Shown here piece by piece: positions 8,301-17,374 of a stretch of 22,752 bases of DNA (its first letter is position 1; the number at the start of each line of letters is the position of its first letter). The stretch comes from a virus: the IMG/VR virus record IMGVR_UViG_3300000116_000257, positions 1 through 22,752 of that record. One strand, written 5' to 3'. A model generated the notes under the pieces. The model worked only from the letters and a program-made list of their open reading frames with translations. It did not search any database and had not been told where the DNA came from. The translations under genes were made by a program, and so were the position numbers.

Positions 8301-11300
8301 AATGCAGCAACACCTTCAGAAGCTGTTATTTGGGTGGCTGATCCTATAGTGAAGTAAGAAGGATTTCCACCCCCTTGAGTAAAATCAACATATGGAGTTG
8401 GAGCGGTTGATGTTGAAAATAATGTATCAGGTGTCTTATCATTCCCATCAGCAAATATTCTATAAGGATTATATTGAGTAGGAATAACTTCAAAATTACT
8501 ACCACTAAATTCACCATCATAAAATTCTTCTTGTGTACTTTTAATTTTATAATCTCCTGTAAAATCATCTAAATACCACCAAGCTTGTTGAGAAACAGAA
8601 GCTGAAGGAGGAACTCTTTGGGTTTGGGGAGCAATTGCTGATGATCTAGTATTAATAAGAATTTGATATGAAGTAGAATTAGAAGTTGCTCCTGTTGATT
8701 CAATTGTAAAATAAATTCTTTCACCAGGTGAAAATATAAAATTACCAAATTGAACTTCTTGATTACCAGCTGTTATTGTAATTGATTTTTCACTGATAAG
8801 TCCTCTTAAAGTGGAAAATAATTTTAATACAGTAACTGCTCCAAAAGTTGGAACGGAGTAAGTGCTCAATAGAACTATTGGATTACATTGAATTCTAACA
8901 GTAGTTTCAAGTAATTGAAGAGTATCATCAGCTATAATAATATTTTCTTGAACATCAAAACCACTGGCACCATTAAAACTTGCTGTAACGGGGGTAGTAC
9001 TTGGTATAAATCCAGTTACAGCATCTCTAAATGATCCTGATAATGCTTCAATTATATTATATTTATTAATACTTCCACCAGCACTACCTGTTAAAGAACC
9101 TACCCCTATACTTGAAGTAATTAATAGATTTCTTTGTGATATTACACTATTAAATCCTGTTTGATCAGTATAACCATAAACATTAGAGCCGGTTTCAGGC
9201 GTTTTAGCCACAGAAGTATTAGGATTAACCCCAATCACTGTGGAAGCATTGTTTCGTTCTAATAGATGCTGTTTTACGATAATTCCTGTGCTTAAACTTG
9301 TACGAGCAGGTACATAATTTTTTATCGCTTTAAATAATGATGTTTCATAAAATTGGATTAATCTATTATAATCAAATTCTTGAGGAATTAAAGTAACAGG
9401 AGAATTATTTTGAACTGTATTGTTGACATTAAATCCTTGATATTTTTTAAAATAATCTTCAGCTATACGAGTTAATTCTGGATATCTATCTGTTGATTCT
9501 GATAAGAATCTTGGATCAGCAATTGCATCAGACACAACACCATGTCCAAACGTTGCAATTATATCATCATTTATTTCATTTTGGAATGAAAAGCCAACTT
9601 CTAAGGAATTTAAATCTTCAGTATAACTTGAACTTTGTTCAAATTCTTGTTGTATACTTCTAAAAGGTGATAATGTAGTACCATATTCATTACCATCAAT
9701 TACTTGTATTTTATTTTTTATTCTATTTCTAATACCAGCTGCTGGCTGGTCCATATAATTAATTTCAGTATTAGGAGTAAACCAAGATGCTGTAATGTAT
9801 TGATTATCTGGACCTACTGCTATTTTCCAATTATAAAAACTACTAGTAGCAAATCCTCTAGTAGAACTAACAGATGGATTTTGTAGAAATGAAGATGTAA
9901 ATAATTCACCTGTTGAATTTACAATAGAAGGATGAATAGATCCTACTCCTTTATCTGTTCCTGCAACATTTTGACCTGCAAAAAAATCATTAACAGGATT
10001 ACTATAATTACCTGTTGCTGAAAAAATATGACGAAAGCCTACAGGTTGATAAACAAATTCTAATTCATTACCTAATGGAGCTCTAAATGATAATAAATCA
10101 TAGGAACTACCAGCTCCTGTATTAGAATCTGAGTGGCCTTGTATAGATTCAGGATTCATTACGTAATCATTAAAAGAAGATGCTGACATTGCTCTTCTAT
10201 AATATCTAAATTCTTGGAATTCCCCTACAAAAGGTCGTCCTATAAATTTACCCCCAACTTTCATAGGATTTTTAACACCAGGAGATCCTATTAAATTATT
10301 AGTACCATTCCCAAAATCTCCATCAAAAGGAGCTATACCTCCTAAACCTAATCCTTTTTTATTAGTTCCTGCATTAACTACATCAAACCCCATATTGTTC
10401 CAAGCTTCATTTATTGAAGATGAAATTTTATTGTCTATCATTGTAATAGATGCTGATGCTTGAAATCCAATTTGATTACCATCATAACCATCATATATGC
10501 TATTTGCTACCCTTAATTCATACTCATTAAGTGTATTATCTTGGTTAGATGCTGATAAATTAGTTAGTCTTTGTAATTGAACTGACCACCAACCATCATC
10601 AAAAAATGGTAAGGAAATTTTTGATGAAGTAAAATAATGACGTCCTGTTGTTTGAGTACCTTCTGTACCCCCATCAGCAGCTGATCCAGATATTACAAGT
10701 TGTAAAGTTCCATATTGTGAATCTGTTGGTAAGGCAGAACCACTAAATGATCCTGAATTTGAACCTGAGTATTCTAATACTAAACCAAAAGCACTAGGAC
10801 TATTAGGAATATTACCTCCTACCCCATCAAACCAAGGTTTTGCTAATAAAGAAGAAGTAAAGAATTGATCTGGTCCTATAGGTTTTTTATTTTTAAATCT
10901 AAATTGAATACAATCAGGAACTGACATATAATTTGCTGATGGAGAATTTTCATCATAAAAATTATTTGTAAGAGGTAACCAAGGTATTTGAACAGAACTA
11001 CTAGCTTGTGTTCCTATTGTTGTTGCAGTATTTTTTACTAAAGAACCAGAGTATGTTTTAAGTGCTGAGCTATAACGATTCATCCATAAATCATAATCGT
11101 TTTCATCATCTTTATTTTTTCCTCCAAATTCACTTATACGAAGCATTGTACTAGGAACACCCCAAATATTAATTAATTGTCTTAATCCAGTAACTGTTCC
11201 TTTTCTTTTTACTAAAGAAACCATATTATGAAATATTCTTTTATATATTTCTTGGGCAGCATTATCTATAGGGTAGGGGAATGATGGGTCTGCTAATGCT

Positions 11301-13003
11301 ATAACATATCCTAATGTTGATTCTTGTTGATCATAATAATTTATAACAGATCCAGAAGCAATATCTATATAACGAGTTATATATTCTAATCCTGATCCTG
11401 CAGATGGTACTACTGCAATTTGGTTAGGATTAAACCCTATAGAATTAAAACTATTTCCATAAGTTTCAAACCCTAAGGACTCAATTACATCATCTGCTAA
11501 ACCTAAAGGTAAAACATCTCCAGTTAAACTAGAATTAGTATTTCTAATTTGTTCTACAGCTTCTGTATAAAGATACATTTCATCAAAAGCTTGTCCTGTC
11601 ATATTTACAAATGTAGTATATTGTTCATTACTACTATTGTCGGTTATAAAGGGTGGTATTAAATAATATAAATAGTTTTGATTATTATTATCATATCTAG
11701 AAGCAGAATAAATTTGATTTTTTCCTGTATTATAATAAGGATTTGATTCATCTGTAGATCCAAACCAATTTTTTATTACTGAACTTGTTACTGAAAAATT
11801 AGCATAAGGGTAAGTTGAAGTATATTTAGGCCATGATTCTGATCCTGTTATATAATATAAAAAATATTCATAACTATCAAATTTACTAATAATATTATTT
11901 ATATTATTACTAGCGTTATTATAACTAGAGGAATATTCTGAGGTTGTTTTATTTAAAGATCCTATATTTTCAAGAGATGAAATTTCAGCTGAGGAACTTT
12001 CAATTGAAACCATCTTATTATAAAAATTATTTAATCTTTGTTCTGCTGAAGAATAATTTATAAATTGACTCCAATCAGACCAGTCTTTTCTTAATATTAC
12101 CCCTTTTTGATCTCTTAAAGAATTAAATTGATAGTATGATTCAGAGTTTGCAGTATTTATTAAGTCATTTAAATTTTTAAAATTAGTAGAATTATTTATT
12201 TTATCTTTTAGATCTATATTATAATTAGGACCCTTTAATGAAAGTAAATTATCTACAAATTCTAAATTAGGTTGAAATTCAACTTTAAATACTCTACTTT
12301 CTCCTACTTTTGAAATTATTTGAATTTCTGTTTCTACTTCAAAATTAATTGGTAGAGGTTTATATAATTTTATTAATATAGAAGTTGGTCTAATTGAACC
12401 CGAAGATGGGGATACTAATTGACTATTTACAGCTATAAAATTTCTATTATTTCCAAAAGAAATATAAAATTCATCTACATTTTCTCTAGCATTTAGTTTA
12501 GCATTAAATTGGTTATAATAAGATTCAATTTGATTCTGGGAAAGAAAATTATTTTGTATTCTCAATTCTGTTCTATCACCTGATATTTCTGAAATAAAAT
12601 AGGGATGTGATTGATATATGCCTTCAATTTCTTCTGAGTTTTCTGATCCTAACTCATAGTCAATAAAATTATATACAGCATAATATTCACCTGAAGAATA
12701 TCCTTGGTCATATATATCCTTTGTTGGATTTAATTCAAATTGATTATAACTAGAAGATGAATTAGAATTAGCAGTAGTTACTGGTGGTGTTAAATATGAA
12801 CCAACTGCATTATAATTTGAATTTTGATGTAAAATATTTTGAAAAATATCATATATAAATAATTGGGTTTTACTCTGAAATGGGGTAAATGAACCTGTTA
12901 GTTCTATTGAAGGTATAATATTATCTAAACTTAATTCATAACCTTCTGAAATAAAGGCTTCAGCGTTTAACTGTATTAATGATGATGAAATTGGTATAGC
13001 CAT
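5318..13003 (-). CDS. Giant baseplate wedge protein, gp7/P2 gpI-like, with LamG-like domain
   Basis: This 2561-residue protein is the largest product here. T4 gp7, the functional counterpart suggested by order after gp25 and gp6, has about 1030. Residues 1-570 contain Tyr/Asn/Ser-rich strands and an aromatic-rich segment. Around 580-617 a helical segment reads Y-K-R-I-F-H-N-M, then K-R-K-G-T-V-T-G-L-R, then I-N-I-W-G-V-P; this resembles the GT-containing core of P2 gpI-type wedge proteins. About 700-960 looks like a LamG/concanavalin-type sandwich (D-G-W-W-S-V-Q-L near 799, F-R-Y-Y-R-R near 930). About 1120-1255 is a second helical segment ending in F-K-A-I-K-N-Y-V-P-A-R-T-S-L-S and Q-H-L-L-E-R-N. 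The remaining roughly 1300 residues are beta-rich, with a jelly-roll or CBM-like stretch near 1535-1690. The role is inferred: it joins wedges and may touch host glycans. Confidence 0.75.
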   Translation of the reverse strand: MAIPISSSLIQLNAEAFISEGYELSLDNIIPSIELTGSFTPFQSKTQLFIYDIFQNILHQNSNYNAVGSYLTPPVTTANSNSSSSYNQFELNPTKDIYDQGYSSGEYYAVYNFIDYELGSENSEEIEGIYQSHPYFISEISGDRTELRIQNNFLSQNQIESYYNQFNAKLNARENVDEFYISFGNNRNFIAVNSQLVSPSSGSIRPTSILIKLYKPLPINFEVETEIQIISKVGESRVFKVEFQPNLEFVDNLLSLKGPNYNIDLKDKINNSTNFKNLNDLINTANSESYYQFNSLRDQKGVILRKDWSDWSQFINYSSAEQRLNNFYNKMVSIESSSAEISSLENIGSLNKTTSEYSSSYNNASNNINNIISKFDSYEYFLYYITGSESWPKYTSTYPYANFSVTSSVIKNWFGSTDESNPYYNTGKNQIYSASRYDNNNQNYLYYLIPPFITDNSSNEQYTTFVNMTGQAFDEMYLYTEAVEQIRNTNSSLTGDVLPLGLADDVIESLGFETYGNSFNSIGFNPNQIAVVPSAGSGLEYITRYIDIASGSVINYYDQQESTLGYVIALADPSFPYPIDNAAQEIYKRIFHNMVSLVKRKGTVTGLRQLINIWGVPSTMLRISEFGGKNKDDENDYDLWMNRYSSALKTYSGSLVKNTATTIGTQASSSVQIPWLPLTNNFYDENSPSANYMSVPDCIQFRFKNKKPIGPDQFFTSSLLAKPWFDGVGGNIPNSPSAFGLVLEYSGSNSGSFSGSALPTDSQYGTLQLVISGSAADGGTEGTQTTGRHYFTSSKISLPFFDDGWWSVQLQRLTNLSASNQDNTLNEYELRVANSIYDGYDGNQIGFQASASITMIDNKISSSINEAWNNMGFDVVNAGTNKKGLGLGGIAPFDGDFGNGTNNLIGSPGVKNPMKVGGKFIGRPFVGEFQEFRYYRRAMSASSFNDYVMNPESIQGHSDSNTGAGSSYDLLSFRAPLGNELEFVYQPVGFRHIFSATGNYSNPVNDFFAGQNVAGTDKGVGSIHPSIVNSTGELFTSSFLQNPSVSSTRGFATSSFYNWKIAVGPDNQYITASWFTPNTEINYMDQPAAGIRNRIKNKIQVIDGNEYGTTLSPFRSIQQEFEQSSSYTEDLNSLEVGFSFQNEINDDIIATFGHGVVSDAIADPRFLSESTDRYPELTRIAEDYFKKYQGFNVNNTVQNNSPVTLIPQEFDYNRLIQFYETSLFKAIKNYVPARTSLSTGIIVKQHLLERNNASTVIGVNPNTSVAKTPETGSNVYGYTDQTGFNSVISQRNLLITSSIGVGSLTGSAGGSINKYNIIEALSGSFRDAVTGFIPSTTPVTASFNGASGFDVQENIIIADDTLQLLETTVRIQCNPIVLLSTYSVPTFGAVTVLKLFSTLRGLISEKSITITAGNQEVQFGNFIFSPGERIYFTIESTGATSNSTSYQILINTRSSAIAPQTQRVPPSASVSQQAWWYLDDFTGDYKIKSTQEEFYDGEFSGSNFEVIPTQYNPYRIFADGNDKTPDTLFSTSTAPTPYVDFTQGGGNPSYFTIGSATQITASEGVAAFTSQFWTGSFFNLVPGATYEIKGHYSRPTGTSISNVYPQTLLTHTGTLLAEFSGFLIPAGDAGQVDFTYQFVATNNYPDDPLLQPYSSGPGSGFDNGGVELFTSAIGQEQFRLKIDSITLINTLGPKHFYERDGFTIVPSQSQLFQNSPYNPTINNVSGSRENSFLFDMDFDPVIPGSSQTEGIPSDYSLLISSSELGFKGATSTNINLLEYAEVPESNYTTTTIINPRYDGSKITSADYNFRITEANLSESQEPSGLFSPLMAPDLKLQSKIRFLNDDTGSWEGDKTSEYISAIDNRPINFAHFKSSYENLEKFGTSTFEIDQLISIPFESIQGEQAPIITSSQLTGNNENLIPVASTFPPNRKLKVVYNQSTKQFRNLKTSLTPTISEIVSPVLDYSNLTNISKYIYTPAQDIASSFTNQKTPFELLQTQSFNAPNWTDVSVNHNKSAGATAPLWNILSTKNGTPINSDRFLVTQSILPSPGFSDTNSLVLFQTGSSPSSKNKGHGLLYVMGYATNAEDLYQYNFPGVATIVRLDMNGPHLQLINSANHNINNGNIAYTSSTQGWATAPNATVSPNTQITSKDNVTAMWASNEGGNFFPWPWCSSTFVEDPVGTIGVSQTRLPDLPITQDGTRGIENYFTYNYSQSAVTEYTDRNLPVMIEKGDIIRVTYAFPSAIDATNNGGVDFNSLSNNELINVDFTVLGYELAPPIVHIQAAYPYNGSTQYGWATGFPGTSTAGNTFYADIQDLPPTGLYSPDSLKERYDLMIENGQPWMMVINDSNNNKAATGSLLNCEVITRWGEQSASSGIISPTGSLRLTLQGWGSDITNEQGAIGTTQAFLRTGMEMGFNTSGNPITASWEGFDPKTTSPAFSPSKFSAVVEDGSAYHPLDPGFVYDTLIVSPDPTTLPKPITSGSISAATIVKRVNDDTKVIVDMAQPINQKGAITPSGDGYLIPDDLSPTQQDNVQKIINVLKSQNSFTNPPDANETQDVS

Positions 13004-13013
13004 TTATATTATT

Positions 13014-13448
13014 TTAACGTATTGTTGAATCATTTGATACTTCTTCAATATTATTTAAATTATCTTTATATTCGCCAGTAAAGAATAAACTATCATTTTT
13101 ATCAATTGCATCCTCTAAATTAGTAGCATCTTTAATTAATTGTAAATTTTCAGCTCTTAATTCAGCAATTTCATCTAATAAAGCTTGTATTTCATTATTA
13201 ATATTTGAAAAATCAGCATATTCTCCACTAGTTTTAGCAAGATACTGATGAGATTCTATTTCTCCAAGTTTAGGTATAATGTAAAAGAATTTCTCATAGA
13301 GATACCAAAAATCACTTAATACAGCTAAATCTCTATCAAAAAATGAAGGATTTGGAATATCAACTAATTGAGAAAATTTAGTATCTACAGTTTCATTAAA
13401 TTTATCTTTATTAAATCTTTGTACTTTTAATGTTATTTTCTCTGCCAT
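13014..13448 (-). CDS. Small coiled-coil protein of the baseplate block
   Basis: This 144-residue protein is of unknown family. The N-terminal half has an aromatic-rich segment (F-W-Y-L-Y-E-K-F-F-Y-I-I-P-K, residues 47-60) followed by G-E-I-E-S-H-Q-Y-L. Residues about 82-116 form a likely coiled coil with regular Ile/Leu spacing (N-N-E-I-Q-A-L-L-D-E-I-A-E-L). No signal peptide or membrane helix is seen. It begins as TAATG overlapping the stop of the 486-residue gene and precedes the giant wedge gene by 10 bases. A connector or assembly role for the wedge is a guess from position only. Confidence 0.55.
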   Translation of the reverse strand: MAEKITLKVQRFNKDKFNETVDTKFSQLVDIPNPSFFDRDLAVLSDFWYLYEKFFYIIPKLGEIESHQYLAKTSGEYADFSNINNEIQALLDEIAELRAENLQLIKDATNLEDAIDKNDSLFFTGEYKDNLNNIEEVSNDSTIR

Positions 13449-14908
13449 TATCCATTTATTACTTTAAACATTATATCTTCATCAAATACTTTTGTGGTAC
13501 CATCAATAGTAGTTTTTAATAAAATAGTATAATATCTTTCTGGTTCTAATCCCCCCATATAAATATCAAAATAACTTGAAGTTGTATCAGCACTTATTTG
13601 GGTATAAGTAGAATCAAATTCAATTACATACTCATTTGTTTCTGAGTCTTTTATAGAATAATATGAATTTTTTGGTAAATAATAATTTGTTAAATAACCT
13701 GATGCTGTTTGGAATACTTTTTTAGGATATTGAGGAACTGCTGCTATTCTAAACCTTTGAATACTTTCAGAAAAATATACACCATCATTATTATAAGATG
13801 AAATAAATGATTCAGGTTGATATAGTTCATCCATTTTAGAAGAAGTATAATAAAACCAATCATCAAATTTTAATTCTAATTGTGGTGGATAAATTGTATT
13901 AGTATCTACTGAGTAAAACTTAAATGTAGAAGCTTGAGATGAAGAAGGAATAAGTTCTACAGATGATGTTTGTTTAACAATAAATCCCTCATTAGGTATA
14001 TCACCTCCAGTAATTCCTTTAGATTGGCTTATCCAAATATCTATAGTATTAGTTACATTTACATTTAAATCTATAGTATCAGAATACGTAAAAGTTTGGG
14101 ATTGTACTATGTCTTTTAATGTAGCAGATCCTGTGTACCATGTTCCTCCTCCTATGGTTGTTCCTTGATTTTGGGAATATGATCCTGTAGTTAAAGTTTC
14201 AAAGGTTCCATTAGTCCAGTTTATACCTTCTTTTTTATCACTCCAACTACATCCATTTATAGTAACAGGAGAATTTCCAAATCTTCCTGTTCCCATGTCC
14301 CAACTTTGAGATACGGGATAAACTTTTAAATATGATGTAGAATTTAAATTAGTTACTACAGCAGCATAATTTTTTAAGCTAGAGTTCCAATCTCTAGGTA
14401 AAAAATCTGAAGCTTTTAATGTAAGTGAGGCTGTTACCAATGTCCCGTCAGTTTGTTCCAAACCCCCTATTGTTATTTTATCACCTGGTTTGTAACCTTT
14501 TCCTCTAAATTCTCTATTAGTTGATCCTGGGGATGGAAAATTAACTACATTAAGAGTAGCTGATGATTGGAAAAGTTGAGCATATGCCCCTATACCATTT
14601 CCTGTAGATGAAGTAACAGGATAATATTTATTAATACCACCTACACTACTACTTAAACTTGTAGGATTATCTACTATAGAAGAAATAATATTTCCTTGTA
14701 AATAATTTACATCTGAGCTAGAAACATAAGTGTCATAACTTCCATCAATTTCATTTTGTGAGAATTTAATTAAATATCTACTTACTTGGGATCTACCATT
14801 TAATAAATAAGTAGATGCTTCTAATATCTCATCTAACCCAGTATTCATTGTAATATTTTGAGTATATAATGTAGCGTCTTTTGAAGGAAATAATTTATAA
14901 ATTGCCAT
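13448..14908 (-). CDS. Baseplate-block structural protein with DNRLRE-like fold
   Basis: This 486-residue, beta-rich protein opens with F-P-S-K-D-A-T-L-Y, then N-T-G-L-D-E-I-L-E, then S-R-Y-L-I-K-F (residues 7-49). It later has V-T-N-T-I-D-I-W-I-S, N-E-G-F-I-V-K, and P-P-Q-L-E-L-K-F. This series (D-A/T strand, N-x-G, R-(Y/L)-L-(I/L)-K-F, V-x-x-W, N-x-G-F, P-x-L-x-(L/V)) resembles DNRLRE-type carbohydrate-binding beta-sandwich modules of secreted and surface proteins, here with an extra insertion near 90-200. The assignment is by eye and moderate. A C-terminal strand-rich domain follows. Position between gp6 and the gp7-like gene indicates a baseplate component. The stop overlaps the next start (TAATG). 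Confidence 0.62.
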   Translation of the reverse strand: MAIYKLFPSKDATLYTQNITMNTGLDEILEASTYLLNGRSQVSRYLIKFSQNEIDGSYDTYVSSSDVNYLQGNIISSIVDNPTSLSSSVGGINKYYPVTSSTGNGIGAYAQLFQSSATLNVVNFPSPGSTNREFRGKGYKPGDKITIGGLEQTDGTLVTASLTLKASDFLPRDWNSSLKNYAAVVTNLNSTSYLKVYPVSQSWDMGTGRFGNSPVTINGCSWSDKKEGINWTNGTFETLTTGSYSQNQGTTIGGGTWYTGSATLKDIVQSQTFTYSDTIDLNVNVTNTIDIWISQSKGITGGDIPNEGFIVKQTSSVELIPSSSQASTFKFYSVDTNTIYPPQLELKFDDWFYYTSSKMDELYQPESFISSYNNDGVYFSESIQRFRIAAVPQYPKKVFQTASGYLTNYYLPKNSYYSIKDSETNEYVIEFDSTYTQISADTTSSYFDIYMGGLEPERYYTILLKTTIDGTTKVFDEDIMFKVING

Positions 14909-14912
14909 TTAT

Positions 14913-15500
14913 TTAAATATTAAAGTTTTTTAAATCATCTAATTTAGGTCCAACATCTTTAGGAACTATACTCTCATCAATATTTGTAGGTATACTTCCT
15001 TGTGTAGGTTCTTGTTCACCATTTTTTAATACCTGTTCTATTGCTGTACTAGGATCTGCTAATACCTCTAAATAAGTCCTATTAGGGGTGTATTGCTGTA
15101 AAGTCATAGTTTCTAGAGTTCCACCATCTTCTGTATTTATACTTGTATCTATAAATTTAGCTCTTGTAGGATATCTTAAAACCTTATAATCACCACTATC
15201 CATAAATGTAGATTTTGCACCATTTGCTGCTGATGTTCTATTTGGGCCCCCACTACCTCCTTGTTTTACTCCTGCTGAGGAGTCTTCAACATCTAGTGCT
15301 GTTATTTTAGTTGATGAAACTAAATCGTTGGTTGAAATATTAGCTCTAACTACTCCTTCATTAGTAGTATAATATGCATTTTCAGCATTATATCTTTGGA
15401 TAAAATTAGATGATGGGTTGTTAGTTGTTCCCCCATCTATTGGAGTACCATCTAAAGATTGATTTTTATTTATTTGGTTATATTTTTTTAATAAATCCAT
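14913..15500 (-). CDS. Baseplate-block protein of unknown function
   Basis: This 195-residue protein is not recognised. The first half is low-complexity, rich in Asn, Ser, Thr and Gly (for example G-G-T-T-N-N-P and K-Q-G-G-S-G-G-P), and probably disordered. The second half is more ordered (D-Y-K-V-L-R-Y-P-T-R-A-K-F-I-D near 103-117, then Y-L-E-V-L-A-D-P around 143-150). Its length is close to T4 gp53 (196 residues), which also belongs to the wedge, but I see no sequence similarity, so I do not assign it. It lies 11 bases after gp6 and 4 bases before the 486-residue gene, in one transcript block. Confidence 0.55.
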   Translation of the reverse strand: MDLLKKYNQINKNQSLDGTPIDGGTTNNPSSNFIQRYNAENAYYTTNEGVVRANISTNDLVSSTKITALDVEDSSAGVKQGGSGGPNRTSAANGAKSTFMDSGDYKVLRYPTRAKFIDTSINTEDGGTLETMTLQQYTPNRTYLEVLADPSTAIEQVLKNGEQEPTQGSIPTNIDESIVPKDVGPKLDDLKNFNI

Positions 15501-15511
15501 ATTTTTTTATT

Positions 15512-17374
15512 TTATAAAGGTACTACTCTTCCAACAATATCAGATTGAGGATATTTTAATTCAAAAACCATAGGATCAACTGATGGGTATACAACTCCCT
15601 GATTAGTTGCTGCTTTTATATCATAAGAATATTCACTATATCCAAGGCTTTTTCCAGCTATATTTTTTATTTCTACATTAGTTACAGTTTGTACACCATC
15701 TACTTTATCTAAAAGTATATTTATACTTTTTAATAAAATAGGTTGGTTAATATTCCAATTATCTATATCAAAATAAGATTGAATTTCACTTATACAATTT
15801 AAAATTACTTCATTATTATTATAATTTGGTAATACTATTATATCAAAATTACAAGTTATATTAATAATATAAGCATCTTTTATTTTTATAGAATCATTTA
15901 TCATTCTATATTCTGATAGATATGTTTTAAGATTTTGTTTTAATGTTGATGAAGCCGTTCTTAATTTTTTAGTTGATTCATAAGATAATACATACATATC
16001 TAATATTGTGGGTAATTCTCCTATACTATATTCTGCTACTTTAGTAGGTTGAATAAAAGCTTTAGCAATAGTACCAATATTAGCAGGCATACTTAAAGCT
16101 CTAATTAAATAATCTTGTTGTGTAACCGTTCTTAGTTGGTTTTGGAAATTACCTAAAGCATTTTGTCTAATCGTTTCTACACCATCTCCACTTTGACCCC
16201 CATCAGCTGCTAGTATATTATTTGTAGCTACAGAATTAAATATAATATTAGCTAAAGCTGTAGAAGATATATTTGGATTTACAAATACTATATTACTACT
16301 ATCAAAATTAGTTAATATTCCAGATGATACATTAGCATCTAGCCCCCCACCTACTAAATATCTTACTATTAATGTTGTATTTGAAGGTGCAATTCCATAA
16401 GTATCTGTAAACATAAAGTTTAAAGGAGAATATGCTGTTGTTAACTTATCTTTTGAAAAGGCTAAACCTGTTCCTACATTATCAGGATTAGGTACTAAAT
16501 CTTCATCATTATCACTTACAGTACCAGCCCCAAAACCTAATTGAAGTTGAGTTTTTGAAATAAATCTTGTTGTAAATCTTCTTTGTACTTGTTTTAAATT
16601 TAATAAATTAGGAGCATCATCTTGAACAGCATTTGGATCTGTGTAATTTGCGTTTATTTTTGTTGTAAAAACGGTATCTTGAGCAAGATTTAGTACTTCA
16701 TTCCACTCATTACCTTGTGAGTCAAAGCAATCTAATACATTAATAATTTGTGAATCATTAATATTTACACTAGAATATTTTACAGGAGTAGTAAATGTAA
16801 ATGTTGTTGATTTAATAGTTCCTGATATTGCTTTTCTTGTTTTTTTCAATAAAAATCTATCTGGATTTGTACCACTTAAAGAATAAATAGAAATATCAGT
16901 TGGATCTTGGGATGAGGATACTGAAAAATCACAAACATCTTCTATTATAAATTTTATATCAGCATTAGCATTAGAAGTTATTTGAAAATTATTAGGTATT
17001 TTTAAACAATAATCAAAATCAGGAACAAATGCTCCACTTGAATCTAATTTAGAGGGTAGTTGTTGATACAATGAAATATCTACTGTAGCTGCTGTAGTTA
17101 CTTTAGGTTTATACCCTAACATATAAGCTAAATCAAATAAATTTGATTCTTGTCTTGCATATTGAATAAAAGTTTCTTGGATTTGATTATCTAAATAAAA
17201 GGATAATACGTCACCCACATATGAAGCCATTTCAATGAATAACATTCCTGTTGAATCTGTAGAAAAATCATTGTATGTATTTGGGAAATATGTTTTAGAA
17301 TAATCTATAAGAGCATTTCTAAATGTATTAAAATCTCTATTAGTATATGTTATATTTCTATTTAAAGTTGCCAT
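15512..17374 (-). CDS. 6: Baseplate wedge protein gp6 (baseplate J family)
   Basis: This protein forms the ring-like wedge scaffold of the contractile baseplate, normally two gp6 chains per gp7. Its 620 residues are close to T4 gp6 (about 660). The N-terminal signature is clear: D-F-S-T-D-S-T-G-M-L-F-I-E-M-A-S-Y-V-G-D-V-L-S at about 37-58, then Y-L-D-N-Q-I-Q-E-T-F and L-A-Y-M-L-G-Y-K-P ending near 90. This segment is typical of gp6/baseplate J proteins. The C-terminus has a ferredoxin-like strand-helix pattern (I-I-N-I-T-C-N-F-D-I-I-V-L, then L-L-D-K-V-D-G-V-Q-T-V), also usual for the family. It begins at TAATG overlapping the gp25 stop, as in many contractile systems where gp25 and gp6 are adjacent. 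Confidence 0.93.
   Translation of the reverse strand: MATLNRNITYTNRDFNTFRNALIDYSKTYFPNTYNDFSTDSTGMLFIEMASYVGDVLSFYLDNQIQETFIQYARQESNLFDLAYMLGYKPKVTTAATVDISLYQQLPSKLDSSGAFVPDFDYCLKIPNNFQITSNANADIKFIIEDVCDFSVSSSQDPTDISIYSLSGTNPDRFLLKKTRKAISGTIKSTTFTFTTPVKYSSVNINDSQIINVLDCFDSQGNEWNEVLNLAQDTVFTTKINANYTDPNAVQDDAPNLLNLKQVQRRFTTRFISKTQLQLGFGAGTVSDNDEDLVPNPDNVGTGLAFSKDKLTTAYSPLNFMFTDTYGIAPSNTTLIVRYLVGGGLDANVSSGILTNFDSSNIVFVNPNISSTALANIIFNSVATNNILAADGGQSGDGVETIRQNALGNFQNQLRTVTQQDYLIRALSMPANIGTIAKAFIQPTKVAEYSIGELPTILDMYVLSYESTKKLRTASSTLKQNLKTYLSEYRMINDSIKIKDAYIINITCNFDIIVLPNYNNNEVILNCISEIQSYFDIDNWNINQPILLKSINILLDKVDGVQTVTNVEIKNIAGKSLGYSEYSYDIKAATNQGVVYPSVDPMVFELKYPQSDIVGRVVPL

Noticed and set aside
8344-8568. 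Open frame of 74 codons on the minus strand within the giant wedge gene
   Set aside because: It is an alternative frame of the real gene, rich in Leu/Ile as expected from frame-shifted A+T-rich coding sequence.
9704-9886. Open frame of 60 codons on the plus strand
   Set aside because: Antisense shadow of the giant wedge gene with no domain or spacing evidence.
14906-14930. AATATTTAAATAA before the 486-residue gene, resembling the 15-base motif
   Set aside because: It mostly overlaps the last codons and stop of the upstream gene and matches the motif poorly.
14913-15500. Assigning the 195-residue protein as gp53
   Set aside because: Length and neighbourhood fit, but no sequence similarity or LysM-like motif could be seen.
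2337-16000. Very frequent GATCC/GATCCTG, at first suggestive of a dispersed repeat or site-specific methylation target
   Set aside because: On the coding strand it is mostly GGATCA, encoding Gly-Ser in the many T-G-S and S-G-S stretches of virion proteins; it follows amino acid content and codon choice.
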